Shown here: in pieces, positions 13,153-28,744 of the stretch
Layout: each line of letters starts with the position of its first letter
Numbering within the stretch: position 1 is the first letter of the stretch
Assembly: GCA_963681505.1 (NCBI GenBank)
Contig: OY811983.1
Span: forward strand, 209,501-273,500
DNA: 64,000 nucleotides
Direction of reading: 5' to 3'
Origin: Eunapius fragilis
Taxonomy: Eukaryota > Porifera > Demospongiae > Spongillida > Spongillidae
Made by a program: the position numbers and the translations under genes
The notes under the pieces: generated by a model
Told to the model about the DNA's origin: nothing
What the model saw: only the letters and a program-made list of their open reading frames with translations
The model's database searches: none

Positions 13153-16100
13153 AATCCCACTTCAATTAGCACTACCATTCCCACTACCAATCCCACTACC
13201 AATCCCACTACCACTACCACTACCACTACCAATCCCACTACCACTACCACTACCAATCCCACTACCAATCCCACTGCCAATCCCACTACCAATCCCACTA
13301 CCAATCCCACTACCTATCCCACTACCACTACCACTACCAATCCCACTACCAATCCCACTACCAATCCCACCACCAATCCCACTACCGATCCCACTACCAA
13401 TCCCACTACCACTACCAATCCCACTACCAATCCCACTACCAATCCCTCTACCACTACCACTACCACTACCAATCCCACTACCAATCCCACTACCAATCCC
13501 ACTACCACTACCACTACCAATCCCACTACCAATCCCACTACCAATCCCACTACCAATCCCACTACCAATCCCACTACCAATCCCACTACCAATCCCACTA
13601 CCACTACCACTACCACTAACAATCCCACTACCACTACCACTACCAATTCCCCTACCAATCCCACTACCACTAAAACTTCCACTACCAATCCCACTACCAA
13701 TCCCACTACCAATCCCACTACCACTACCACAACCAATCCCACTACCAATCCCACTACCAATCCCACTACCAATCCCACTACCAATCCCACTACCACTACC
13801 ACTACCACTACCAATCCCACTACCAATCCCACTACCACTACCACTACCAATCCCACTACCACTACCACTACCAATTCCCCTACCAATCCCACTACCACTA
13901 AAATTTCCACTACCAATGCCACTACCAATCCTACTACCAATCCCACTACCCTTCTCACAACCACTACCACTACCAATACCAATCCCACTACCATTCCCAC
14001 TACCAATCCCACTACCAATCCCACTACCACTACCAATCCCACTACCAATCCCACTACCAATCCCACTACCACTACCACTACTACTACCAATCCCACTACT
14101 ACTACCTCTACCAATCCCACAACCAATCCCACTACCACTACCACTACCACTACCAATCCCACTACCAATCCCACTTCCAATCCCACTACCAATCCCACTA
14201 CCAATCCCACTACCACTACCACTACCAATCCCACAACCAATCCCACTATCAATCCCACCACCAATCCCACTACCACTACCAATCCCACTACCAATCCCAC
14301 TACCACTACCACTACCACTACCACTACCACTACCAATCCCACTAACAATCCCACTACCACTACCACTACCAATCCCACTACCACTACCACTACCAATTCC
14401 CCTAACAATCCCACTACCACTACCACTACCACTACCAATCCCACTACCAATCCCACTACCAATCCCACTACCAATCCCACTACCACTACCACTACCAATC
14501 CCACTACCAATCCCACTACCAATCCCACTACCAATCCCACTACAAATCCCACTACCACTACCACTACCAATCCCACTACCAATCCCACCACCAATCCCCC
14601 TACCAATCCCACTACTAATCCCATTACCAATCCCACTACCACTACCAATCCCACTACCAATCCCACTACCAATCCCACTACCACTACCACTACCACTACC
14701 AATCCCACTACCAATCCCACTACCACTACCACTTACAATCCCACGACCACTACCACTACCAATTCCCCTACCAAACCCACTGCCACTAAAATTTCCTCTA
14801 CCAATCCCACTACCAATCCCACTACCAATCCCACTACCACTACCACTACCAATCCCACTACCAATCCCACTACCAATCCCACTACCAATCCCACTACCAA
14901 TCCCACTACTACTACCAATCCCACGACCAATCCCACTACCAATCCCACTACCACTACCACCACCACTACTAATCGCACTACCAATCCCACTACCAATCCC
15001 ACTACCACTACCACTACCAATCCCACTACCAATCCCACTACCATTACCACTACCAATCCCACTACCACTACCACTACCACTACCACTACCACAACAACCA
15101 CCAATCCCACTACCAATCCCACTACCATTACCACTACCAATCCCACTACCACTACCACTACCAATTCCCCTAACAATCCCACTACCCCTACCACTACCAC
15201 TACCAATCCCACTACCAATCCCACTACCAATACCTCTACCAATCCCACTACCAATCCCACTACCAATTCCCCTACCAATCCCACTACCACTACAATTTCC
15301 ACTACCAATGCCACTACCAATCCCACTACCAATGCCACTACCAATCCCACTACCACTACCACTCCCACTACCAATCCCACTACCAATCCCACTACCAATC
15401 CCACTACCAATCCCACTACCAATCCCACTACCAATCCCACTACCAATCCCACTACCACTACCAATCCCACTACCAATCCCACTACCAATCCCACTACCAC
15501 TACCACATCTACTACCAATTCCACTACCAATCCCACTACCACTACCACTACCTATCCCACTACCAATCCCACTACCACTACCAATCCCACTACCAATCCC
15601 ACTACCAATCCCACTACCACTACCAATCCCACTACCAATCCCTCTACCACTACCACTACCAATCCCACTACCACTACCACTACCAATTCCCCTACCAATC
15701 CCACTACCAATCCCACTACCAATCCCACTACCAATCCCACTACCAATCCCACTACCAATCCCACTACCACTACCACTACCAATCCCACTTCCAATCCCTC
15801 TATCAATCCCACCACCAATCCCACTACCACTACCAATCCCACTACCAATCCTACTACCAATACCACTACCACTACCACTACCACTACCAATCCCACTACC
15901 AATCCCACTACCAATCCCACTACCAATCCCACTACCAATCCCACTACCAATCCCACTACCTCTACCAATCCCACTACCAATCCCACTACCACTATCACTT
16001 CTACTACCAATACCACTACCAATCCCACTACCACTACCACTACCAATCCCACTACCAATCCCACTACCACTACCAATCCCACTACCAATCCCACTACCAA

Positions 16101-17462
16101 TCCCTCTACCACTACCACTACCACTGCCAATCCCACTACCAATCCCACTACCACTACCACTTACAATCCCACTACCACTACCACTTCCAATTCCCCTACC
16201 AATCCCACTACCACTAAAATTTCCACTACCAATCCCACTACCAATCCCACTACCAATCCCACTACCACTACCAATCCCACTACCAATCCCACTACCAATC
16301 CCACTACCACTACCACTACCACTACCAATCCCACTACCAATCCCACTACCACTACCACTATCAATCCCACTACCAGTACCACTACCAATTCCCCTACCAA
16401 TCCCACTACCGCTAAAATTTCCACTACCAATGCCACTACCAATCCTACTACCAATCCCACTACCCTTCCCACTACCACTACCACTACCACTACCAATCCC
16501 ACTACCATTCCCACTACCAATCCCACTACCAATCCCACAACCACTACCAATCCCACTACCAATCCCACTACCGATCCCACTTCCAATCCCACTACCACTA
16601 CCACTACTACTACCAATCCCACTACTACTACCACTACCAATCCCACAACCAATCCCACTACCACTATCACTACCTCTACCAATCCCACTACCAATCCCAC
16701 TACCAATCCCACTACCAATCCCACTACCAATCCCACTACCACTACCACAACCAATCCCACTACCAATCCCACTATCAATCCCACCACCAATCCCACTTCC
16801 ACTACCAATCCCACTACCAATCCCACTACCAATCCCACTACCAATCCCACTAACAATCCCACTACCACTACCACTACCAATCCCACTACCACTACCACTA
16901 CCAATTCCCCTAACAATCCCACTACCACTACCACTACCACTACCAATCCCACTACCAATCCCACTACCAATCCCACTACCAATCCCACTACCACTACCAC
17001 TACCAATCCCACTACCAATCCCACTACCAATCCCACTACAAATCCCACTACCAATCCCACTACCACTACCACTACCAATCCCACTACCAATCCCACTACC
17101 AATCCCACCACCATTCCCACTACCAATCCCACTACTAATCCCATTACCAATCCCTCTACCACTACCAATCCACTACCAATCCCACTACCAATCCCACTAC
17201 CACTACCACTCACAATCCCATGACCACTACCGCTACCAATTCCCCTACCAATCCCACTACCACTACAATTTCCACTACCAATGCCACTACTAATCCCACT
17301 ACCAATCCCACTACCAATCCCACTACCACTACCACTACCACTACCAATCCCACTACCAATCACACTACCAATCATACTACCAATCCCACTACCACTACCA
17401 TTCCCACTACCAATCCCAATACCAATCCCACTACCACTACCACTACCAATCCCACTACCACT
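13153..17462 (+). repeat. 12-bp/6-bp minisatellite, array A6 (first copy of 4,669-bp unit)
   Basis: This is a 4,310-bp array. Near 17,168 a single C is missing (CCAATCCACTACC), a one-base deletion also found in A7 and A15 that marks common descent. A 1,386-codon + strand Pro/Ile/Leu frame runs from 13,133 to 17,293 and changes frame after that deletion. It is regarded as a repeat translation. Confidence 0.96.
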
Positions 17463-17821
17463 AAGGAATCGGTCTCGGCGCGCCCAATTGCCCCAAATTG
17501 TTACAGATTGATCCTTCGAAAGTGCAGGAATTAGTCGCAGCGTGCCGAATTGTGCTAAATTTTTGCAGATTGGACCAAAGAAAGTGCAGCAATAGGTCGC
17601 AGCGCGCCGAATTGTGCCGAATAACATATTGCAGATTTATCCTGCGAAAGTGCAGCAATCCGTCTCAGCGCGCCGAATTGTTACAGATTGGTTCCGCGAA
17701 AGTGCTGCTATCCGTTGCTGTGCGCCGAATTGCGCCAATTTGTTACAGATTAATCCCGCAAAAGTGCACCAATCCGTCGCAGCGCGCCGAACTGCGCTGG
17801 ATTGTTACAGATTGATCCCGC
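17463..17821 (+). repeat. 62-mer satellite block 7 (shortened)
   Basis: This is a 359-bp copy of block 6 with the same opening AAGGAATCGGTC and the same missing monomers. It supports a tandem 4,669-bp duplication covering block plus array. Confidence 0.94.
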
Positions 17822-20800
17822 AATCCCACTTCAATTAGCACTACCATTCCCACTACCAATCCCACTACCAATCCCACTACCACTACCACTACCACTACCA
17901 ATCCCACTACCACTACCACTACCAATCCCACTACCAATCCCACTGCCAATCCCACTACCAATCCCACTACCAATCCCACTACCTATCCCACTACCACTAC
18001 CACTACCAATCCCACTACCAATCCCACTACCAATCCCACCACCAATCCCACTACCGATCCCACTACCAATCCCACTACCACTACCAATCCCACTACCAAT
18101 CCCACTACCAATCCCTCTACCACTACCACTACCACTACCAATCCCACTACCAATCCCACTACCAATCCCACTACCACTACCACTACCAATCCCACTACCA
18201 ATCCCACTACCAATCCCACTACCAATCCCACTACCAATCCCACTACCAATCCCACTACCAATCCCACTACCACTACCACTACCACTAACAATCCCACTAC
18301 CACTACCACTACCAATTCCCCTACCAATCCCACTACCACTAAAACTTCCACTACCAATCCCACTACCAATCCCACTACCAATCCCACTACCACTACCACA
18401 ACCAATCCCACTACCAATCCCACTACCAATCCCACTACCAATCCCACTACCAATCCCACTACCACTACCACTACCACTACCAATCCCACTACCAATCCCA
18501 CTACCACTACCACTACCAATCCCACTACCACTACCACTACCAATTCCCCTACCAATCCCACTACCACTAAAATTTCCACTACCAATGCCACTACCAATCC
18601 TACTACCAATCCCACTACCCTTCTCACAACCACTACCACTACCAATACCAATCCCACTACCATTCCCACTACCAATCCCACTACCAATCCCACTACCACT
18701 ACCAATCCCACTACCAATCCCACTACCAATCCCACTACCACTACCACTACTACTACCAATCCCACTACTACTACCTCTACCAATCCCACAACCAATCCCA
18801 CTACCACTACCACTACCACTACCAATCCCACTACCAATCCCACTTCCAATCCCACTACCAATCCCACTACCAATCCCACTACCACTACCACTACCAATCC
18901 CACAACCAATCCCACTATCAATCCCACCACCAATCCCACTACCACTACCAATCCCACTACCAATCCCACTACCACTACCACTACCACTACCACTACCACT
19001 ACCAATCCCACTAACAATCCCACTACCACTACCACTACCAATCCCACTACCACTACCACTACCAATTCCCCTAACAATCCCACTACCACTACCACTACCA
19101 CTACCAATCCCACTACCAATCCCACTACCAATCCCACTACCAATCCCACTACCACTACCACTACCAATCCCACTACCAATCCCACTACCAATCCCACTAC
19201 CAATCCCACTACAAATCCCACTACCACTACCACTACCAATCCCACTACCAATCCCACCACCAATCCCCCTACCAATCCCACTACTAATCCCATTACCAAT
19301 CCCACTACCACTACCAATCCCACTACCAATCCCACTACCAATCCCACTACCACTACCACTACCACTACCAATCCCACTACCAATCCCACTACCACTACCA
19401 CTTACAATCCCACGACCACTACCACTACCAATTCCCCTACCAAACCCACTGCCACTAAAATTTCCTCTACCAATCCCACTACCAATCCCACTACCAATCC
19501 CACTACCACTACCACTACCAATCCCACTACCAATCCCACTACCAATCCCACTACCAATCCCACTACCAATCCCACTACTACTACCAATCCCACGACCAAT
19601 CCCACTACCAATCCCACTACCACTACCACCACCACTACTAATCGCACTACCAATCCCACTACCAATCCCACTACCACTACCACTACCAATCCCACTACCA
19701 ATCCCACTACCATTACCACTACCAATCCCACTACCACTACCACTACCACTACCACTACCACAACAACCACCAATCCCACTACCAATCCCACTACCATTAC
19801 CACTACCAATCCCACTACCACTACCACTACCAATTCCCCTAACAATCCCACTACCCCTACCACTACCACTACCAATCCCACTACCAATCCCACTACCAAT
19901 ACCTCTACCAATCCCACTACCAATCCCACTACCAATTCCCCTACCAATCCCACTACCACTACAATTTCCACTACCAATGCCACTACCAATCCCACTACCA
20001 ATGCCACTACCAATCCCACTACCACTACCACTCCCACTACCAATCCCACTACCAATCCCACTACCAATCCCACTACCAATCCCACTACCAATCCCACTAC
20101 CAATCCCACTACCAATCCCACTACCACTACCAATCCCACTACCAATCCCACTACCAATCCCACTACCACTACCACATCTACTACCAATTCCACTACCAAT
20201 CCCACTACCACTACCACTACCTATCCCACTACCAATCCCACTACCACTACCAATCCCACTACCAATCCCACTACCAATCCCACTACCACTACCAATCCCA
20301 CTACCAATCCCTCTACCACTACCACTACCAATCCCACTACCACTACCACTACCAATTCCCCTACCAATCCCACTACCAATCCCACTACCAATCCCACTAC
20401 CAATCCCACTACCAATCCCACTACCAATCCCACTACCACTACCACTACCAATCCCACTTCCAATCCCTCTATCAATCCCACCACCAATCCCACTACCACT
20501 ACCAATCCCACTACCAATCCTACTACCAATACCACTACCACTACCACTACCACTACCAATCCCACTACCAATCCCACTACCAATCCCACTACCAATCCCA
20601 CTACCAATCCCACTACCAATCCCACTACCTCTACCAATCCCACTACCAATCCCACTACCACTATCACTTCTACTACCAATACCACTACCAATCCCACTAC
20701 CACTACCACTACCAATCCCACTACCAATCCCACTACCACTACCAATCCCACTACCAATCCCACTACCAATCCCTCTACCACTACCACTACCACTGCCAAT

Positions 20801-22467
20801 CCCACTACCAATCCCACTACCACTACCACTTACAATCCCACTACCACTACCACTTCCAATTCCCCTACCAATCCCACTACCACTAAAATTTCCACTACCA
20901 ATCCCACTACCAATCCCACTACCACTACCAATCCCACTACCAATCCCACTACCAATCCCACTACCACTACCACTACCACTACCAATCCCACTACCAATCC
21001 CACTACCACTACCACTATCAATCCCACTACCAGTACCACTACCAATTCCCCTACCAATCCCACTACCGCTAAAATTTCCACTACCAATGCCACTACCAAT
21101 CCTACTACCAATCCCACTACCCTTCCCACTACCACTACCACTACCACTACCAATCCCACTACCATTCCCACTACCAATCCCACTACCAATCCCACAACCA
21201 CTACCAATCCCACTACCAATCCCACTACCGATCCCACTTCCAATCCCACTACCACTACCACTACTACTACCAATCCCACTACTACTACCACTACCAATCC
21301 CACAACCAATCCCACTACCACTATCACTACCTCTACCAATCCCACTACCAATCCCACTACCAATCCCACTACCAATCCCACTACCAATCCCACTACCACT
21401 ACCACAACCAATCCCACTACCAATCCCACTATCAATCCCACCACCAATCCCACTTCCACTACCAATCCCACTACCAATCCCACTACCAATCCCACTACCA
21501 ATCCCACTAACAATCCCACTACCACTACCACTACCAATCCCACTACCACTACCACTACCAATTCCCCTAACAATCCCACTACCACTACCACTACCACTAC
21601 CAATCCCACTACCAATCCCACTACCAATCCCACTACCAATCCCACTACCACTACCACTACCAATCCCACTACCAATCCCACTACCAATCCCACTACAAAT
21701 CCCACTACCAATCCCACTACCACTACCACTACCAATCCCACTACCAATCCCACTACCAATCCCACCACCATTCCCACTACCAATCCCACTACTAATCCCA
21801 TTACCAATCCCTCTACCACTACCAATCCACTACCAATCCCACTACCAATCCCACTACCACTACCACTCACAATCCCATGACCACTACCGCTACCAATTCC
21901 CCTACCAATCCCACTACCACTAAAATTTCCACTACCAATCCCACTACCAATCCCACTACCAATCCCACTACCACTACCACTACCAATCCCACTACCAATC
22001 CCACTACCAATCCCACTACCAATCCCACTACCAATCCCACTACTACTACCAATCCCACTACCAATCCCACTACCAATCCCACTACCAATCCCACTACCAC
22101 TACCACTACCAATACCAATCGCACTACCAATCACACTACCAATCCCACTACCAATCCCACTACCAATCCCACTACCACTACTAATCCCACTACCAATGCC
22201 ACTACCAATGCCACTACCACTACCACTACCACTACAACTACCAATCCCACTACCAATCCCACTACCACTACCACTACCAATCCCACTACCACTACCACTA
22301 CAAATTCCCCTAACAATCCCACTACCCCTACCACTACCACTACCAATCCCTCTACAAATCCCACTACCAATCCCACTACCAATCCCACTACCAATCCCAC
22401 TACCACTACCACTACTACTACCAATCCCACTACCAATCCCACTACCACTACCAATCCCACTACCACT
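17822..22467 (+). repeat. 12-bp/6-bp minisatellite, array A7 (second copy of 4,669-bp unit)
   Basis: This 4,646-bp array repeats A6 to about 21,910 with small indels of whole words, including loss of one 12-bp word near 20,925. It then continues with different sequence (GGTAACGGC at its far edge). The same one-base deletion seen at 17,168 occurs near 21,827. Confidence 0.96.
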
Positions 22468-22888
22468 AAGCAATTGGTAACGGCACGCCGAATTGCCCCA
22501 AATTGTTACAGATAGATCCTGTGAAAGTGCTAGAATCCGTCGCAGAGTGCCGAATTGTGCTGAATTTTTGCAGATTGGACCAAAGACAGTGCAGCAATCG
22601 GTTGCAGCGCGCCGAATTGTGCCGAATAACATATTGCAGATTGATCCTGCGAAAGTGCAGCAATCCGTCTCAGCGCGCCGAATTGCGCCGAATTGTTGCA
22701 CATTGATCCCGCCATAGTGAAACAATCGGTCTCAGTGCGCCGATTTGCCACGAATTGTTGCAGATTGATCCGTCGATAGTGCAGCATTCCGTTGTAGTGC
22801 GCCGAAATGGTACTGATTGATCCCGCAAAAATGCACCAATTCGTCGCAGCGCGCCGAATTGCGCTGGATTGTTACAGATTGATCCCGC
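22468..22888 (+). repeat. 62-mer satellite block 8 (one monomer short)
   Basis: At 421 bp it is exactly 62 bp shorter than a full block. It carries CTAGAATCC and TGCACATTGATCC variants shared with block 16, 16,944 bp downstream. Confidence 0.94.
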
Positions 22889-23466
22889 AATCAAACTTCA
22901 ATTACCACTACCAATCCCACTACCAATCCCACTTCCCATCCCACTCCCCATCCCACTACCACTACCACTACCACTACCAATCCCACTACGAATCCCACCA
23001 CCAATCCCACTACCAATCCCACTACCAATCCCACTACCAATCCCACTACCACTACCACTACCACTACCAATCCCACTACCAATCCCACTACCACTACCAC
23101 TTCCAATCCCACTTCCACTACCACTACCAATTCCTCTACCAATCCCACTACCACTAAAATTTCCACTACCAATCCCACTACCAATCCCACTACCAATCCC
23201 ACTACCACTACCACTACCAATCCCACTACCAATCCCACTACCAATTCCCCTACCAATCCCACTACCACTACAATTTCACTACCAATGCCACTACCAATCC
23301 CACTACCAATCCCACTACCAATCCCATTACCACTACCACTACCACTACCAATCCCACTACCAATCCCACTACCAATCATACTATCAATCCCACTACCACT
23401 ACCATTCCCACTACCAATCCCAATACCAATCCCACTACCACTACCACTACCAATCCCACTACCACT
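22889..23466 (+). repeat. 12-bp/6-bp minisatellite, array A8
   Basis: This is a short 578-bp array paired with A16 (579 bp). The one-base difference is a missing C in ACAATTTCACTACC near 23,278, where A16 has ACAATTTCCACTACC. The array also starts AATCAAACTTC rather than AATCCCACTTC. Confidence 0.95.
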
Positions 23467-23835
23467 AAGCAATCGGTCTCGGCGCGCCGAATTGCCCCAA
23501 TTTGTTACAGATTGATCCTTCGAAAGTGCAGCAATTAGTCGTAGCGTGCCGAATTGTGCTAAATTTTTGCAGATTGGACCAAAGAAAGTGCAGCAATAGG
23601 TCGCAGCGCGCCGAATTGTGCCGAATAACACATTGCAGATTGATCCTGCGAAAGTGCAGCAATCCGTCTCAGCGCGCCGAATTGCGCCGTATTGTTGCAA
23701 ATTGATCACGCCATAGTGAAGCAATCGGTCTTAGTGCGCCGAATTGCCCCTAATTGTTGCAGATTGATCCAGCGAAAGTGCTCCAATCCGTCGCAGCGCG
23801 CCGAATTGCGCTGGATTGTTACAGATTGATCCCGC
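23467..23835 (+). repeat. 62-mer satellite block 9 (shortened)
   Basis: This 369-bp block is of the AAGCAATCGGTCTCGGCGCG subtype and lacks internal monomers present in block 15. It pairs with block 17 (369 bp, offset 16,945). Confidence 0.94.
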
Positions 23836-24720
23836 AATCCCACTTCAATTACCACTACCAATCCCACCACCAATCCCACTACCAATCCCACTACCACTAC
23901 AACTACCACTACCAATCCCACTACCACTACCACTACCAATCCCACTACCAATCCCACTACCAATCCCACTACCAATCCCACTACCAATCCCACTACCACT
24001 ACCACTACCAATCCCACTACCAATCCCACTACCAATCCCACCACCAATCCCACTACCGATCCCACTACCAATCCCACTACCACTACCAATCCCACTACCA
24101 ATCCTACTACCAATCCCACTACCACTACCACTACCAATACCAATCCCACTACCAATCCCACCACCAATCCCACTACCGATCCCACTACCAATCCCACTAC
24201 CACTACCAATCCCACAACCAATCCCACTACCAATCCCACTACCACTACCACTACCAATACCAATCCCACTACCAATCCCACTACCACTACCACTACCAAT
24301 CCCACTACCAATCCCACTACCAATCATACTACCAATCCCACTACCACTACCAATCCCACTACCAATCCCAATATCAATCCCACTACCACTACCACTTACA
24401 ATCCCACGACCACTACCACTACCAATTCCCCTACCAATCCCACTACCACTAAAATTTCCACTACCAATCCCACTACCAATCCCACTACCAATCCCACTAC
24501 CACTACCACTACCAATCCCACTACCACTACCACTACCAATTCCCCTAACAATCCCACTACCCCTACCACTATCACTACCAATCCCACTACCAATCCCACT
24601 ACCAATCCCACTACCACTACCAATCCCACTACCAATCCCACAACGTATCCCACTACCACTACCACTACTACTACCAATCCCACTACCAATCCCACTACCA
24701 CTACCAATCCCACTACCACT
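23836..24720 (+). repeat. 12-bp/6-bp minisatellite, array A9
   Basis: This 885-bp array is paired with A17 (873 bp). It contains an internal duplication around CACTACCGATCCC (near 24,055 and 24,175) and an ACAACGTATCCC variant near 24,640 that is also present in A17. Confidence 0.95.
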
Positions 24721-25203
24721 AAGCAATTGGTCACGGCACGCCGAATTGCCCCAAATTGTTACAGATTGATCCTGTGAAAGTGCAGGAATCCGTCGCAGCG
24801 TGCCGATTTGTTCTGAATTTTTGCAGATTGGACCAAAGACATAGCAGCAATCGGTCGCAGCGCGCCGAATTGTGCCGAATAACATATTGCAGATTGATCC
24901 TGCAAAAGTGCAGCAATCCGTCTCAGCGCGCCGAATTGCGCCGAATTGTTGCAGATTGATCCCGCCATAGTGAAGCAATCGGTCTCAGCGCGCCGATTTG
25001 CCACGAATTGTTGCAGATTGATCCGGCGAAAGTGCAGCATTCCGTTGTAGTGCGCCGAATTGTTACAGATTGGTTCCGCGAAAGTGCTGCAATCCGTCGC
25101 AGCGCGCCGAATTGTGCCAAATTGTTACAGATTGATCCCGCAAAAATGCACCAATCCGTCGCAGCGCGCCGAATTGCGCTGGATTGTTACAGATTGATCC
25201 CGC
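24721..25203 (+). repeat. 62-mer satellite block 10
   Basis: This is a full 483-bp block paired with block 18 (offset 16,933). It differs from it by scattered substitutions, for example GACATAGCAGC here and GACAGTGCAGC in block 18. Confidence 0.95.
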
Positions 25204-26826
25204 AATCCCACTACCAATCCCACTACCACTACCACTACCAATCCCTCTACCAATCCCACTACCACTACCCCTACCTCTACCAATCCCACTACCGATCCCA
25301 CTACCAATCCCACTACCAATCCCACTACCACTACCACTACCACTACCAATCCCACTACCAATCCCACTACCAATCCCACTACCAATACCACTACCAATAC
25401 CACTACCAATCCCACTACTAATCCCACTGCCAATCCCACTACCAATCCCACTACCACTACCAATCCATCTACCATTCCCACTACCAATCCCACTACCACT
25501 ACCACTACCATTACCAATCCCACTACCAATCCCACTACCACTACCACTACCATTACCAATCCCACTACCAATCCCACTACCACTACCACTACCACTACAA
25601 ATCCCACTACCGATCCCACTACCACTACCACTTACAATCCCACTACCACTACCACTACCAATTCCCCTACCAATCCCACTACCACTAAAATTTCCACTAC
25701 CATTCCCACTACCAATCCCACTACCAATCCCACTACCACTACCACTACCAATCCCACTACCAATCCCACTACCAATCCCACTACCAATCCCACTACCAAT
25801 CCCACTACCAATCCCACTACCACTACCAATCCCACTACCAATCCCACTACCAATCCCACTACCACTACCACTTCTACTACCAATCCCACTACCAATCCCA
25901 CTACCACTACCACTACCAATCCCACTACCAATCCCACTACCACTACCAATCCCACTACCAATCCCACTACCAATCCCACTACCACTACCAATCCCACTAC
26001 CAATCCCACTACCACTACCACTTCCAATCCCACTACCACTACCACTACCAATTCCCCTACCAATCCCACTACCACTACAATTTCCACTACCAATGCCACT
26101 ACCAATCCCACTACCAATCCCACTACCAATCCCACTACCACTACCACTACCACTACCAATCCCACTACCAATCCCACTACCAATCCCACTTCCAATCCCA
26201 CTACCAATCCCACTACCAATCCCACTACCACTACCAATCCCAATCCCACGATCACTACCACTACCAATTCCCCTACCAATCCCACTACCACTAAAATTTC
26301 CACTACCAATCCCACTACCAATCCCACTACCAATCCCACTACCACTACCACTACCAATCCCACTACCAATCCCACTACCAATCCCACTACCAATCCCACT
26401 ACCAATCCCACTTCCACTACCAATCCCACTACCAATCCCACTACCAATCCCACTACCACTACCACTACCACTACCAATCGCACTACCAATCCCACTACCA
26501 ATCCCACTACCACTACCACTACCACTACCACTACCAATCCCACTACCAATCCCACTACAAATCCCACTACCAATCCCACTACCACTAGCACTACCAATCC
26601 CACTACCACTACCACTACCAATTCCCCTAACAATCCCACTACCCCTACCACTACCACTACCAATCCCACTACCAATCCCACTACCAATCCCACTACCAAT
26701 CCCACTACCAATCCCACTACCACTACCAATCCCACTACCAATCCCACTACCAATCCCACTACCACTACCACTACTACTACCAATCCCACTACCAATCCCA
26801 CAACCACTACCAATCCCACTACCACT
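25204..26826 (+). repeat. 12-bp/6-bp minisatellite, array A10
   Basis: This 1,623-bp array is paired with A18 (1,563 bp, a difference of ten 6-bp steps). Unlike most arrays it skips the AATCCCACTTCAATT transition and starts directly with AATCCCACTACC. It contains a CCAATCCATCTACC variant near 25,462 that is shared with A18. Confidence 0.95.
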
Positions 26827-27247
26827 AAGCAATTGGTCACGGCACGCCGAATTGCCCCAAATTGTTACAGATTGATCCTGTGAAAGTGCAGGAATCCGGC
26901 GCAGCGTGCCGAATTGTGCTGAATTTTTGCAGATTGGACCAAAGACAGTGCAGCAATCGGTCGCAGCGCGCCGAATTGTGCCGAAAAACATATTGCAGAT
27001 TGATCCTGCGAAAGTGCAGCAATCCGTCTCAGCGCGCCGAATTGCGCCGAAATGTTGCAGATTGATCCCGCCATAGTGAAACAATCGGTCTCAGTGCGCC
27101 GATTTGCCACGAATTGTTGCAGATTGATCCTGCGACAGTGCAGCATTCCGTTGTAGTGCGCCAAATTGTTACAGATTGATCCCGCAAAAATGCACCAATC
27201 CGTCGCAGCGCGCCGAATTGCGCTGGATTGTTACAGATTGATCCCGC
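26827..27247 (+). repeat. 62-mer satellite block 11 (one monomer short)
   Basis: This 421-bp block lacks a 62-bp monomer that is retained in its partner, block 19 (483 bp). It has the GAATCCGGCGCAG and GCCGAAAAACAT variants in common with block 19. Confidence 0.94.
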
Positions 27248-28744
27248 AATCCCACTTCAATTACCACTACCAATCCCACTACCAATCCCACTCCCCATCC
27301 CACTCCCCATCCCACTACCACTACCACTACCACTACCAATCCCACTACCAATCCCACCACCAATCCCACTACCAATCCCACTACCAATCCCACTACCAAT
27401 CCCACTACCAATCCCACTACCACTACCACTACCACTACCAATCCCACTACCAATCCCACTACCACTACCACTTCCAATCCCACTTCCACTACCACTACCA
27501 ATTCCTCTACCAATCCCACTACCACTAAAATTTCCACTACCAATCCCACTACCAATCCCACAACCAATCCCACTACCACTACCACTACCACTACCAATCC
27601 CACTACCACTACCACTACCAATCCCACTACCAATCCCACTACCAATCCCACTACCAATCCCACTACCAATCCCACTACCACTAACACTACCAATCCCACC
27701 ACAAATCCCACTACCAATCCCACCACCAATCCCACTACCAATCCCACTACCAATCCCACTACCAATCCCACTTCCACTACCAATCCCACTACAAATCCCA
27801 CTACCAATCCCACTACCACTACCACTACCAATACCTATCCCACTACCAATCCCACTACCACTACCACTTACAATCCCACGACCACTACCACTACCAATTC
27901 CCCTACCAATCCCACTACCACTAAAATTTCCACTACCAATCCCACTACCAATCCCACTACCAATCCCACTACCACTACCACTACCAATCCCACTACCAAT
28001 CCCACTACCAATCCCTCTACCAATCCCACTACCAATCCCACTACCAATCCGACTACCACTACCAATCCCACTACCAATCCCACTACCAATCCCACTACCA
28101 CTACCACTACCACTACCAATCCCACTACCAATCCCACTACCAATCCCACTACCACTACCACTACCAATCCCACTACCAATCCCACTACCAATCCCACTAC
28201 CAATCCCACTACCACTACCAATCCCACTACCAATCCCACTACCAATACCACTACCACTACCACTACCACTACCAATCCCACTACCACTACCACTACCAAT
28301 TCCCCTAACAATCCCACTACCCCTACCACTACCACTACCACTACCACTACCAATCCCACTACCAATCCCACTACCAATCCCACTACCACTACCACTACCA
28401 ATCCCACTACCAATCCCACTACCAATCCCACTACCAATCCCACTACCACTACCAATCCCACTACCAATCCCACTACCAATACCACTACCACTACCACTAC
28501 CACTACCAATCCCACTACCACTACCACTACCAATTCCCCTAACAATCCCACTACCCCTACCACTACCACTACCAATCCCACTACCAATCCCACTACCAAT
28601 CCCACCACCAATCCCACTCCCAATCCCACTACCAATCCCACTACCAATCCCACTACCAATCCCACTACCAATCCCACTACCACTACCAATCCCACTACCA
28701 ATCCCACTACCACTACCAATCCCACTACCAATCGCACTACCACT
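27248..28744 (+). repeat. 12-bp/6-bp minisatellite, array A11
   Basis: This 1,497-bp array is paired with A19 (1,347 bp, a difference of twenty-five 6-bp steps). It begins with the CCCCATCCCACT variant pair and contains a CACTAACACTACC variant near 27,678 that is also found in A19. Confidence 0.95.
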
